Part shown: piece by piece, positions 50,078 through 62,326 of the stretch
How the letters are laid out: each line of letters begins with the position of its first letter
How positions within the stretch are numbered: position 1 is the stretch's first letter
DNA from: Loxodes magnus
Taxonomy: Eukaryota; Ciliophora; Karyorelictea; Loxodida; Loxodidae
DNA: 64,000 nucleotides
Direction of reading: 5' to 3'
NCBI GenBank assembly: GCA_946699065.1
Contig: CAMPDV010000080.1
Coordinates: 682,001-746,000, forward strand
Position numbers and translations under genes: made by a program
The notes under the pieces: model-generated
Seen by the model: the letters and a program-made list of their open reading frames with translations, nothing else
Told to the model about the DNA's origin: nothing
Database searches by the model: none

Positions 50078-51275
50078 ATTCTTAGTAATAAATCTAATCT
50101 AAAATAATAAAGCTCTTAACGCTTCTTAGTATTCTAAAATATTAGGAACTTCTATCAAAGTACCTAAAAGAGCTAGCAGTTGATCATATATTAGATTTTT
50201 ATTATTAGATTGAGTCAATTCAAATTTTTTTTAGAGCTTAAATATTTCCAATTTAAAGTAGTATTTAGAAAGAATCCCTTTGATCACTTACTTTATAACA
50301 TATTCGTTATAAAAAGACTAGATTTTCTCTAAGCTTCATCTTTAAGTAAAAATTTAGAAACTCTAGCGTAAGCTGAGATTATTCCTTTTTAGTTACCAAA
50401 ATTCTATATTAATTCGAAACCATTTTAGCGTACCTAACCTTACTATTATATATTTAGACTATTTTAAAATTAATTAGAATCTTTCTTTATCCAAAATCCT
50501 TATTTTAAAGAATCTTTTTATATGAAAATAATTTTCCATTTTATTCGGAATAAGCGAGAAACAAAGCAACAGTTAATCAAAGGCTTGAGAAACTTAAAAT
50601 GAAGATACTTGTTCATTAATTCTATTGCTATTTCCGTTTCTATTCTGTAGCATGACATATCACTTTTTTATTTCAGAAGAAAAAATCCCAGATAACTCTT
50701 GTCCAAATTTTTTTAGAGTCTAGAAATCTATTAATTCTAATGATTTAATCTTCTCTTCTCTTGCGCTTCTAAGCATTTACCAAGTATTTGGTATATCTGT
50801 ATAAAGATTTTTTAGGCTTAAGTTGATATTTCAATTTATTTAGTTACAATTAAAAATTAGCTTTAATTTTTAGTAGCGTTTTGCTTAATACCTTCACTAA
50901 TAGTCATTAAATTAATAAATTAAAAAAGTAGCTACATAGTAAATAATTTGAACACATTAAGTTAAGAATTTTAAATAGATTTAGCATATATAGATATATA
51001 ATACTACCTATAACTAAACACAGTACCTAACTAATTATATTATTACTTCATTCCTTAATATCTTTATACATACACCCTTCTTATTACATTATTATATACT
51101 ACTATATTCCAAATTACAATCTATCATAAACTTAAGATTAACACATCTTTATTATACTGCTCTCCTTATCATCTAGAATCTTACCAATACATTATAAATC
51201 TCTAAGTCTTCAAAATGACATCTATTAAAAAATATTAAAAGGTATAGATAGTTTAATTATTGTAAGCTTACTATT
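50078..51275. other. AT-rich stretch, nothing recognised
   Basis: No motif. The end leads directly into the second REJ-type copy. Confidence 0.4.
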
Positions 51276-52080
51276 ATGAAGCTCTTATTTTGCTTATTTA
51301 CATTTCTTTCTAAAATTAAGATTCTATTTATGCTTCTTAGTTCAACTTATATCATTAAGATTTATACCTCTTAGTAGTATAGATAGATTACCTACTAAGA
51401 TAACTCTAGACTGTATATCATAGTGATAGAATGTCTTAATGATAGATTGAGATAGAAATTTGCCTAGTTTTAGGTGAAAACTATCTTCATAAAATGAGGT
51501 AATTATAAAGAAGATAAAAGAAACGTGTCAATTCCTTAGATCTATCATTACGTTATAAGGATAATAAATTCTAGTATGAATATTCCTTGAACTTAAAGTA
51601 AGTATTTATTTCGGCTACAGAAAATGAGACAATGTTAAAGTGATCTTAAATATAATGTGTAATAATTTAACTGGAGTTTCTAAAGAAATACAGACTAATT
51701 ACTAAAACATAGTAAATCCATCTAATGTCTTTATAAAGCCGTCAGTTATTTCTAATTCAAATTAGTAAATTATCATTTTCTTGATAGAACAGTCCTGTCC
51801 ATATTTGATAAGCTGCTTCCTTTTTTGCCACTACTTTATTAATGTAAGATGATGCTTAAATACATGAGTGAGGAAATTACTAAATATTCATTACCGAGGA
51901 ATAAAAGGTTATTAAATAAACAGATTAAATATTTATTCTTGCTAAAGAACTCGGCCATTTTAAAACTTAATAGAGAGATCTCAAAAATGATAAACACTAG
52001 ACACTTTATTACTTTAAAGTACGACATTTTTATTTAGAAGGATATTATCCCTTTAAATATCAATTTTTTATACTTATTAA
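51276..52080 (+). pseudogene. Decayed REJ-type surface protein gene, copy 2
   Basis: ATG 51276 opens a signal-peptide-like MKLLFCLFTFLSKI. The DNA then aligns with 10282-11080: LSLRYKDNKFQYEYSLNL against LPLRYKDSNFKYEHSQNL, FISATENE against SISTTENK, and LEGYYPFKYQFF (52032 onward) against LDEDYPLRYKFF. Both copies have a TGA at the same codon (copy 1 10770-10772, S-stop-YHSS; copy 2 S-stop-QNSP), and copy 2 has more. The shared stop suggests the duplicate was made after the gene had begun to decay, or that the codon is not read as stop there. Similarity to copy 1 is lost after about 52080. Confidence 0.6.
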
Positions 52081-52238
52081 CATTCAATCTAAATTCACTT
52101 ATAATAAGATAAGAAAGTGTAGCATTAAATAATATTCACTGAACTTTATAAATCCTACACTTTAAAAAGTCTATCTATTCATTTTTTCAAAAATCAGATT
52201 GTCTTTATAAAGTTTATTTTTTCAGATGATTGATATGA

Positions 52239-53675
52239 GACCTTAAAATAAAAATAAACTAATATAACGTTATAATTATTTTCTAAGGAATATAGCTTCT
52301 TAAGTAACTACTACATTAAGAAAAATAGGAAAAGAAATTATGTATTTTTAACAGGACATATTTGCAAAACTAGTCAATTTAGAATTAACTTTATATTAAT
52401 CCAAAACGAACATAATCATCTTAAAAGCTTAAAAAATTGAGTAAGAAGTTTAGAAGATCTTTTTAAGACTCTGGAACTGAGGAAAAGATAAATCAGTACT
52501 CATAGAATAGAAAGGATGAAATATACAAGCTGAGCAAATAAATTAACATCTTAAAACGTAAAAAATAAAAGTTTATACAAATTATCTAGAACTAAATTCT
52601 TTACATCATTTCAATAAAGTACACTTCTTAAAATGGAATTCCACTTATAGGATTTTTGCCACGAAAAGAACCTCTGAGTAGCCTTTATAAGTTAAAAAAT
52701 ATTAAAAATATTTAGAACGCCTAATAATGTAAATAAAACCTTTTAATTGCTAGAAAAATGCGATTCTAATTAACGATGAATTTAGAGAAAAGAATAAATT
52801 CTAAAAAGCAAAACGCAGAAATTATTAGGAGAACTCTGAACTATATATCAATAATACGCTGCATTGATACTAAACTGAATATTGAATCAAATGATGGCTC
52901 AAATTCTTTTAAGAGTCGATTGATGAAGCTGAAAATAATAGAGATATATGATTAACAAGACTCCGAAAATTATTTTTTTCTAGCTGTAAAAGAGGAGTGA
53001 TGTTATACCAGCCAATATTACAAATATTTCAAGTGCAAACTATTGGAAGCTTTTCCCTATTCTAAAGCAGAAAGGGCAACCTTTAACAATATTATCAAAG
53101 CTTTCTAAATCCTTAGAAGAAGAGCTAATTTTCCTCAAAATTTATTTTACAAATAGAAAAAATATTTTCAGGGAAATAAATAGATTATTTTAGGATTAAA
53201 ATAACATTTTTTGATCGTACTACTAAAGAATGTAACCTAATGCATTCTCTCCTTAAGGTAACAAGTAGCAAATCACAGTAATTCAAAATAAGACCTTAAT
53301 AAGTCAAAGTCTTACAATAGCGAAACAAGTGTAAAATTAAGGAAAAAACAAACTTACTTAGACATTTAAAGTAATCCTCTACAAGTATCTTCAACTTATC
53401 CTTAGTAGGAACTAACTAATCATAAGCAAGAAAAAGAGAATTAAAAAAAGAATGCCATCAGAATAAGAGAATCCGTAATTACTCTTTATAAAGTCAGGAT
53501 AACTGTAAAAGCTAATCTTGGCAATCTTTAATAGCAAGCATAAACTATTCAACCTTTGAATAATTATTTTAGACTCAATTAAATAAGATTCTTTTAGGAA
53601 GAAAATAATATAAAAGGTTAAGTCAATTCTAATAGATTTCTCTAAATACGACATACAACTATATTCAGATACTAT
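52239..53675 (+). pseudogene. Long open frame with one TGA (unknown)
   Basis: 253 codons without TGA, then TGA 52998-53000, then 225 codons to TGA 53676-53678, all in one frame. Segments include KLSKQINILKRKKQKF, GIPLIGFLPRKEPLSSLYK, KAERATFNNIIKAFQILRRR and RESVITLYKVRITVKANL. No family was recognised. It follows the REJ-like copy and could be its diverged remainder, but it lacks the membrane segments seen at 12346-12837. In this base composition such a run can occur by chance, so support is weak. Confidence 0.25.
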
Positions 53676-53678
53676 TGA

Positions 53679-55279
53679 GATCTTTAGTGACGAATTAGTA
53701 ATTTAAAACATTATAGCTTATTTTAAACTAGGCTATTAGTAAACTTGAACGAGGTCTTGCTTATGGGATACTTAAGAAAGTGAAATTTATCGTAGCAGCT
53801 AAGTATAGTGTAAAGAGTATTTTAAATGTCTAGAATAAAAAGAAGGTAGCTTGTCTAATAATAAGATTTTCCAAACTATCTTTTGTGCTGTGAAAATAAT
53901 AAAGTACAAGGAAGCGGGGAGATGATTAGAGACTTGCTGAAGCATATCAAATATTCTTAAAAAAACAGAAGCACTTAAAAAATGGCTATTTGTATTCTAC
54001 AAAGTAACTAAATAAATCTAGCATTGAAATTTCTTCAGATAAAGAAAAAGAGTAAATATTACAGTAGAGACGACCTAAAGAGTAACTTTCTTTTATTTTC
54101 TTATTCATTTTATAAAATCGATTAAAGATATTCTCCAACTAAAATGGTTAAACATGAAAAGACACTATAATAAAATAAGTTCAGAGGATTTGAAGTGACT
54201 AACTTTAACTAAATTCGTATCAAAAGTATCTTATGTCGTTACTACTTAACAGTGAAGATTCTTTAATATTTGATTTAAATTTAATAGTCTTTGTCTCATT
54301 ATTGAATTATATTATTAAGGAATCTTTCTAACTTTAATATCTTCGATATTAACCCTTCACCTAGTTAAGTATTTTAACTTATCCTATAGTTAGATTTCAT
54401 TCTTATAATAAAATAATTTATTATCATTTAACTGTCATTATTGAATAATAAAATAAGTAAATCACTTTAAATAAAAAGATCTGAGCGACGCTTTATATAT
54501 TTAGGACTGGCTTTACATCATTAATTTCTCTATTATACTCTTAAATAATTAAAAAGTATTGTATTTATAAAATAGACACTTTAGTATATTAAAACCTATT
54601 TTAAATTAAGAGATCTTTAATTTATCTTAGTATTATTAATATCTAACTTGTATATGTTTAATAATAATCTACTTAATTAAAAAGACTTAGAAAGTTATAT
54701 TTCATATATTAGCATTTATTAACTCAATTACTTCTATTATATATAATTAAACTAACTCTTATCTTATTAACATTTACAGCTTGTAGATTTATGATCATTA
54801 TTTATAGATATTCATTATCAATATTTGCTTACCAAGTAATTATAGAGCAGTTTTAATAAATTGATATCATCTTTAAACAAAATATTACTTCTCTAACTTC
54901 TTCAATTGCTAGCCTAAAAAATCAATATACTATCATCTAAATTGAAATACCCTAAGGTATTAAGACTATCAATTTAACTATCTTAGACTTTTCTTTCAAT
55001 GTCGATAGAAGGTTGTAAATATAAGATATAATGAGTAGAGTGGTGTATTAATTAATATGTTCTGCTATTGATACTAAAACTGGTAAATATGCTGCAATTT
55101 TGATACTAAAAGTTTTTAAATATAAGATATATGCTAAGAAGCTTTTAAAAGTAGAAAGATATTAAGATTTATTAAGCATAGAAACATATTAGTACTATTC
55201 TGATATTAAACTATCTTAAGACAGGGAATTAGCTAATTTCTATCTATTAATGTTTTAGCTAACTAGTAAGAATAGATAG
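53679..55279. other. Spacer between inverted arms, right part
   Basis: 53700-54250 has plus-strand fragments such as NIIAYFKLGY and LAEAYQIFLKKQKHLKNGYL that recall TPR helices, in changing frames. From 54250 to 55279 only A/T sequence with no motif was seen. Confidence 0.3.
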
Positions 55280-56489
55280 AGATTATTATTAATCATGATT
55301 ACTACCCAATAATTGATTATAATAATTTGATATTCTCGTGACGTTATCAAAAGGAATTAATCCTAAAGTTTTAAAGCTAAAAGATGTTCTAAAGCAACTT
55401 TAGAGATTTTATTTAAGAATTGTTGGCATGATATTATATCTTTTAAAGCTTTTGTTTTATTCAATTAAATTGATAAACTTAATTTTATATTCTTCAGCCC
55501 TTGATTAATTTAAGTTATGACTTAAATTAAATCAAGATATTTTTAAGGTCTATTTAATTAAGTGACTATATCTCCGTATTTTTTTGAAGAACTTTTTCAA
55601 AAATATCCCTGAGTTCTCATAAGTAACTAGGCACTAATAATTAAAAAATCTTATTATTTCATGTGATTTGTTTTTTACTCTTGCTTATTATATTTATTTA
55701 TTTCTAATATTCTTGAATCCTCCAAATATTTTAAGGAGTTAGTGTTTAATTTTTTTCAATTCCTACCAATTTAGTTTTTATTTTAGTTGCAGTCGTTTAA
55801 AAATCGCTAAAACAGTTTATTACCATTTTTTTGCTTCAATTTAGCAAATTTTTCTGCAATACTTATTAAATTTGCACTAATTGGCACGCATCCACCTAGC
55901 CAGAATATTCTTATAGTAAGCTGAGTATTTTTTTTTAGATTTTTTAGCAAGATATATTAGGAACTGTGAATTTTTCTTTAAGTGAAATTTTGTAGATATT
56001 TATATCTTTTCCTAATATAGTTTCAGATATCTTTTATCAGATAAACTCCCAAGCCCAACTAAGTTATTTAAAGTAGTTTTCTACAATTTTTCTTAATTTT
56101 ATTTCTCAATAATCTGAAATCAAAGCTTCTAAGAATTACATAAACTTAACGTTCATTTAAGTTTGGATGCAAAAATTCCAATTCAGTCTACTTTAATTTT
56201 TGGGTGCTCAATTAGAGCTACTGATTACTCAATATTATTCAGGAGAAGTTAATTTTTTATGCTAAATAAATAATCCAGATGCTTCTAAAGTTTATTTAGG
56301 AAACTATAGGGTCTTCTTCATATTTATATAAGGACTATTTTCAGTCGGTAAATGTTCTAAAGTAATCAATCTAACTTTTTAAAATCTATCGCTATTCTTC
56401 CTAGAACTCAGTTCCATGAATCTGCTTTTTTAATTCTTCAGAATTGACTAAGAAACTTATAATTTTCACTTAAGCTTATAATTTTCCTT

Positions 56490-57050
56490 TCAAGCATTAC
56501 TATCTCTAGTACTTGCTAAGCTTTCTCTCCTTTATTAATTAGAGCTGGACTCTATATATTATCTTACAAATTCTAAAATTAATTGTGAGGAATTAAGAAC
56601 ACTTGAAGTCGAGCTTGTTAAAAGAAAAAGTTTCATTTCTAATATCTATTTATAGGTACTTAAAATTTAGCTGCCAAGTAATAATTATCTCTTAGAATCT
56701 GCTTTAAAACTCATAATTGCTTTTTAGATTGAATAGCTGCTATTTTTTTCAGCTTGCTATTGAATTAAGTCATTTGAACTTTTAAGATCTAAAAGCTTGG
56801 CATGTTCTATAATAAAAAGGGATTTTTCTAGCGTCTAAATAAATAATACTTACAGTATTCTTTTGTTATAAGATATTTATAAACTCTACTATTTAAGAAA
56901 TAAATGCGACTCAGTTTAATTTAGTATTTGCGAGAAACCTTAGTTTTTTTTCGAAATTTTGACTGTTATGAAAAATTCAGACTCCTTTAAAAATGTCTCA
57001 AAGCTTGATAAAATTTTAGGCATTTTCGATGTTTGCTAGGATTAACTCAT
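56490..57050 (-). CDS. Unknown 186-aa protein in the inverted-repeat arm
   Basis: ATG 57050-57048 to TGA 56492-56490 is uninterrupted under the ciliate code. The sequence is leucine/serine/lysine-rich and mostly helical in character: ILSSFETFLKESEFF, KRILQVLFIQTLEKSLFIIE, SYSIQKAIMSFKADSKRQLL, RQYIESSSNQQRRESLAST. No signal peptide, membrane span or metal site. The left-arm counterpart at 44653 keeps the same start but is frameshifted. No family was recognised. A frame shared by two copies plus a proper ATG favours a real or recently real gene, but chance cannot be excluded. Confidence 0.4.
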
Positions 57051-57243
57051 CTTTTTGTCACTGAACTAGTTCTGCTCATTTTAGAAGTTTCAGATCTTAT
57101 CCTTTTTACCTATTCTTATTTTTTGATTGAAATATAGTTCCAGAATTAATGTCTTTTGCTACTCTTTATTACTATAAATATTATAATTTTAAGGAGAATC
57201 CTTTTTTTTCTTGGAGATCAAAGGTAATTTAATCTTTTATTAA

Positions 57244-57501
57244 TCAGAAGCAAATACGCTGAAAACATCTCTTGATTTCCTAATTCTATTTTAGCTCCAG
57301 CTCTTTTTACTTAGATTGGGTCTTTCTAATATATTTAATTGCAAAACTATCAGATGGACTATAGATTAAGAATCCTCTATCAATTTAATTATTTAAATAG
57401 AAAGATTAATCTTTCATCTCTTCTTTATTTTCTAAATATTTGCTAGTCTTTATTTTTTCTGTGGATTAGTGTTTCTATGTTGTGGTTTGAATATTATCCA
57501 T
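57244..57501 (-). CDS. Unknown 85-aa protein in the inverted-repeat arm
   Basis: ATG 57501-57499 to TGA 57246-57244: MDNIQTTTQKHQSTEKIK, ..QIDRGFLIYSPSDSFAIKY, ..KQKELELKQNQEIKRCFQ. The left arm has the same beginning (MDIIQITTQKYQS, ATG 44193) and, in a shifted frame, QIDRGFLFYNLSDTF and KEQKLKQNQEIQRR, ending at the same TGA. Conservation of start, body and stop suggests a coding origin. It lies just upstream of the 186-aa frame on the same strand, about 190 bases apart; they may be two exons of one gene, as the intervening sequence lacks an obvious break other than TGA. Confidence 0.4.
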
Positions 57502-59513
57502 TTTATTTGATTTTAAAATTTTAAAATTAACTCAAATTAAAAAAGTTATTAAGCTAGATTACGTCTAAAGCAAATTTTTAGAGTAATATTAAAGTTAAGA
57601 GATAATTAAAGTTATTTAGTTGTATTACTATATATTTAAATAAAAAATAATCTTAAAATTAAAGGAAAATCTTAGCTCTATAGAAATAATAATGGCCAAT
57701 CTAGTTTTAATATTCTAAGTTTTATTTTTATGTTTGTTATTCTAAATTTATAGTACTTCTTATTTTTATTTAAGTTCTTTCTTATGAGTCAACCACATAA
57801 ATAATTAGGCTTAACTTGTATATTCTATTAATCAATCTTATACCCAAAATTAAGACTCTATTTAAATACTATAGGTAATAAATTAATAATAGTTTGTTAT
57901 ATTAGTGATTATATCTATTATTATTTTATTTAATTATTCTAGCTGTGTATCAAGCATAGTGTTTCATATATTTTATTTTAAAATCTTAAGTAACTTTCTA
58001 ATATTTTAAGATAAATTTCAGCAATGTAGTTCATTCAATTATTTTAATGAAACTGCGGTTTAATAAGTAAAAATAAATAATATGGTAATAAAATAAATAG
58101 TAGTAATAGTAATATAAGATATCTATTGATTAAGATTAACTTAAGAAAGGAATATTTAATTTATTAGTTAATTTTAAAATACTAAGCTTCTTTATATTAA
58201 TTATTAAGCCTTAGTTAAATTACATATATAAGCTTACTAATGCTATTATTTTTAACTTTAAATTTATTATTAATTTCCTTTATTTAGTTATAATACTTTA
58301 TTATTTTAGCTATAGACATTTCCTTATAATTAAATGTATTTAGTAGTTATAGATTAGTTAGTGCTTCTTTTATCTATTATTTATAAAGTTTATATTTTAA
58401 AGATTATAAAGAACAATAATTTAAATATAGCTAACTTAAATATTTATATTCTGGCATTTATCTTTTTTACGTTTCTTCAGCTTTTGCAAGATCCAAAGGT
58501 AAGTTTTATAATCCTAATTTAAACTTAAGATATCTTAAATAATTTTGTGGAGTCATTGCTAAAAATCCTTCAGTCACTTTCTATCAATACATGCTAACAG
58601 GATATTACTAGAGAAAATTAAAATTGGCTTTCTAGATTGATTTCATTTTAGTTTTGTTTATTTATGTCTTATTTCCTATATTTTTTCTTACATTAAATAT
58701 CTTTCTTTAAATTCTATTTTTATCTTTCTATTTATAAAACTGGGGGCTGTAGCTCATTTTATGGTCTTAAATTATTTTTCTTATCTATTTTTGTCACTTT
58801 TGTAATTATTTAATGAGATATTTCTTTCTTTTTGTGAAGATTTTTCTGAATCTCTAAATGAAATTTAATCTGATTATAATATTTTCTTCTTTTTTATTTT
58901 ATATTTATTGATTTTGCTTTTAGCGAATATTCTTAGTGCTTTATACTTATTCTGCTCAATTAATCTTTTTTCTCTTTCAAATAAAAATAGTTTCAATTAC
59001 TTCAGTAAATCCTTACAGTCTTAAGATTTTAATTTTGTAATATCTGCTAATTTCTTTTAGATTTATGACTTAAACTTTCTTTTTCCGAATAGTTTCTCAG
59101 TTAGTTTAGATAAAAATAAGATTTTAATAAAAATTTCTAAGGCATTCAAACTTTGATTGCTCTCAGTTAATGATTTTTAATTAAAGTGAAATAGGAAGTT
59201 TTCTTTAATTTAATTTAGATGTATATTAAATTAAAGATATATTAATATATTATTAATAGAAATACTTTTAGCTTAATAGTCTACTAATTATTATCTTCCT
59301 TATTATTTAAATCATAATAACTCTCTTTATCTAACTTTAAATCTCATTATTATTATTTTAATAAACCCCTTATTTTAAAATAAGATAATAATATTATTTT
59401 GATTAAATACTTTATAGATAAAAGATAAAATTTAAATAATATTTAAGAAACAATCAAGCAAATTAATAATCTTATTTTAATAAATTAAATTATTGCAAAA
59501 ATTATTAGATAAA

Positions 59514-60734
59514 CCACTAACTAATTTATATTCATAATAAAACATTAAATGCTAAAGGAAATATATCTTTATTTAGATTACTTCAACAAGGATACAGAAT
59601 AATATCAGAAATGAGAAAATTACAATTATAATGAAAGAATGAACAAGCATTAGAGGGAAGCTAGTAAAAATGATAAACAAGAAATAATTCAAAATTAATA
59701 TTTTAAACTTTCTATACTTTAAATTCTTAGTAATTTTAGTAATTATGAATAAAGTAACTAAATTTTAAGATATTTAAAATATTTGAAGGTTATATAGTAT
59801 TTTTTTAGTCAATCTACGACTAATAATAAATTTTTAATGCTTTAGAAATGTGTTAAACATATTTTTAATTCCTGTATTTTTAGTAATCTTCTATAGCACT
59901 TTTGTTTGAAAAAGATCTTGAATTGTAAAGAAATCCCTATATAAACATAAACTATGAAAGACAACTTTTAAATATCAACTCGTTGTTAAGGTATAGATTC
60001 TTCACAAAGGTTTATAAATCCTTTTTTATATAAGTCTTTTCTAAAATATGAGGTTCAATTTTCAGAACAATTAACTTGCACAATGTTTAAGTTTTAGATT
60101 CGTATAGATAATAATAACAATTTTTATTAATATCATTTATTTATAAATATTATTTCTTATTCTCCATTTGTGGATAATTCACATACTTTTGGCTAGTTTA
60201 ACTTCGTTCTTTTACTTTTAAAAATAAATAATTTAATTTTAAACTTCTATGATAGCACTTATTCCCTTTATATATTATACATAGTATTTTCAATACTGTT
60301 ATCATATAATCTACATTCTAGATAAATATCTAGTCATTGTTTATTTAGTAATCCTTTTATAAAAAATAACTTCTGCCTTATTTTATACACTATTCAAACT
60401 TTTATTGTCGTTATAACTTTAAAATTTTATCTCAAACTACTTCTATATCAATAGATTAATTTGAGATTACTTTGTTAATATCTTGCATTCAATTAAATGG
60501 TTACTAAGAGCAAGCTGCTTTTATTGCAGAGCCTAGACAAATGAAAAAATTCAAGTGCTAATGAGTTGTATTATAGCAAATTTTCAATCATATTTTTAAA
60601 TTAGCTTTAACTAGTTAAGATTATCTTTCAGAGGATTAATAGCTTACTATAACTTCGTCTTAAATTATTTGATGGATTTATCTTTGATCTTATTAAATAC
60701 CTATATATTCACAGATTTTAAACCAAATTTATGT
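59514..60734. other. AT-rich stretch, nothing recognised
   Basis: No similarity to the region outside the left arm and no recognised gene. Confidence 0.4.
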
Positions 60735-60748
60735 ATTGCTCCTTTTAT
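60735..60748. repeat. Target-site duplication, left (element copy C)
   Basis: ATTGCTCCTTTTAT directly before the element tail; matches 61305-61318 at 13 of 14 bases. Confidence 0.8.
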
Positions 60749-61304
60749 AATAATAATATTAATTTTAAGTTTTCCGTTTTAGGGATTTCCAACCGTCAGG
60801 AAGACAGCAGTTCATACTCCCTGCTGTTAAATAAAAGAGTTCGGGGCACCCAATTTTAGCGAGATTGGGAACTCAGATTTTTCCAGGTTTTCCCTTTTTT
60901 AACTTGTCTTGGTTCCATCTTAATCTTGTATATTGAACCATCTGGGTTGCAATACATTCTTTTCATCCTTGCTTCTTCTTTTTTCTTCTTTTGTTGTTCT
61001 TTTATCCAATAGTTTCTTTATTTCTATTAGAATTTCTAACACTTTCGATAAAAATGTCATACGCTTCCACAGCAGAAACATTTTTTTAAATTTTGAATCA
61101 TTTTCCTTGATTTGTTTGCTCTTTCTAGGCTTCGATTTCCATTTGTATAGCTCCAGTTTCGCTTTACTCTTTCTTAAAAGTTTACAATTTCTCTTCTACT
61201 TTTCCGAGTCTGTTATCCAGTTCAGTCTGTTCCTAAAGCTAATTTTAGGATTCGTTAGTCTGACTTTGTGAGATATTCCAAAATGCGTTAAGATCTCTTT
61301 CCTT
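60749..61304 (-). mobile_element. ORF1-only non-LTR-type retroposon, copy C (5'-truncated)
   Basis: A 556-bp insertion flanked by 14-bp direct repeats (60735-60748, 61305-61318). It is strongly similar to the 3' half of copy B but lacks the first ~140 codons: its 5' end is inside the coiled-coil region (LMSQERDLNAFWNIS in copy B; here it starts at the ERDLNAF codons). 5' truncation with target duplication and a trinucleotide tail is the signature of target-primed reverse transcription. The zinc knuckle reads CFCCGSV-stop-HFYRKC: cysteines and histidine are intact, with TGA 61059-61057 in the glycine position, the same codon as in copy B. Downstream MYCNPDGSIYKIKMEP is preserved before a frameshift. 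Confidence 0.88.
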
Positions 61305-61318
61305 ATTACTCCTTTTAT
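61305..61318. repeat. Target-site duplication, right (element copy C)
   Basis: ATTACTCCTTTTAT immediately beyond the truncated 5' end; partner of 60735-60748. Confidence 0.8.
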
Positions 61319-62326
61319 TTAATATTTTTTACATATTTTTTATTTCTAACTTTAACATTAAGTTTATTAAATAGCTTAAATGATTTCTTGATCTAGCAAA
61401 CAAATAGCAATAGATTCATGTATTTTAGTTATTTTTATAATTTTCTTGCTAATAAGTTTTTCTTTTATATAAAACGAATTAACATCTTTATAATATCAAT
61501 CACTTAACTTTAGTATGTTAATTTATCTTTAGCATTTTAAAGGTAATCACTATTTAATAGATTTTTTATTAAAATTGTATATGTTAATAATAATAAAAAA
61601 TAGCGGTAAACTATTTTTATCCTTGCCTTTACTTTTAAAATAACTAAAATGTTTTGAATTATACTTTAATTGCTTGATTAAGATTAAATCTTCTTAAAAG
61701 AATTAGGATAGCTTTATTATTAATGCCTATCAATTATAAGTAAGTAATTAGTTATAGATATTTTTATTCTAAATGGTCGCTTTTTAATATATCTTTCTAT
61801 AGCTGTTTATTAAGCTATTTTTGATTTGATCTTTTTCTCTAGATAATATTTTGTTGCTTTTAGGTGGCTAAACACAATATTTTCTTTCACCTAAAACTTT
61901 TATCTTCTATTTTCCAAATTTATAGCTTTAATTTCCTTCCAAATTATACAACTTAAATTTTAAAATAATGATATTTCATTATCATATACATAGAAGCCTC
62001 TTTTTATAGATAAATTAAAAGAAATAACTTCTTTTATTAAGATAAATGCATATTTATTATGAATATACTAACTTGAAAGGTTTGTATAATAATACTTATT
62101 AAGCTTTCGATTATAATTTAGGTAGTTTAATCAATTACTTTTACAATCTCTTAATTGAATTTAAGAGTTATAAGCAATTAGATCTTTAGTAAACTTAGAC
62201 TCTTTATTAAGGTTATTTCTGTCTATAGAACTATAAATTGCTTTTAATTTTAAAATGCTTATGGTTTTACTACTCAAAGACATTTAATTATCTAGTTCAA
62301 AATAGTAGAATAATGTCTTTACTATG
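61319..62326. other. AT-rich stretch, nothing recognised
   Basis: No motif seen in either direction. Confidence 0.4.

Larger units (their letters stand above)
55280..59513 (-). repeat. Large inverted repeat, right arm
   Basis: Reverse-complement partner of 42127-46450, at a centre-to-centre distance of ~13 kb. The outer end AAAATTATTAGATAAA lies at 59498-59513. Open frames in this arm run on the minus strand, i.e. toward the centre, mirroring the left arm. The inner part (55280-56500) matches the left arm only patchily; a block at 55580-55610 (CCCTGAGTTCTC) is still clear against 46080-46095. Confidence 0.85.
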
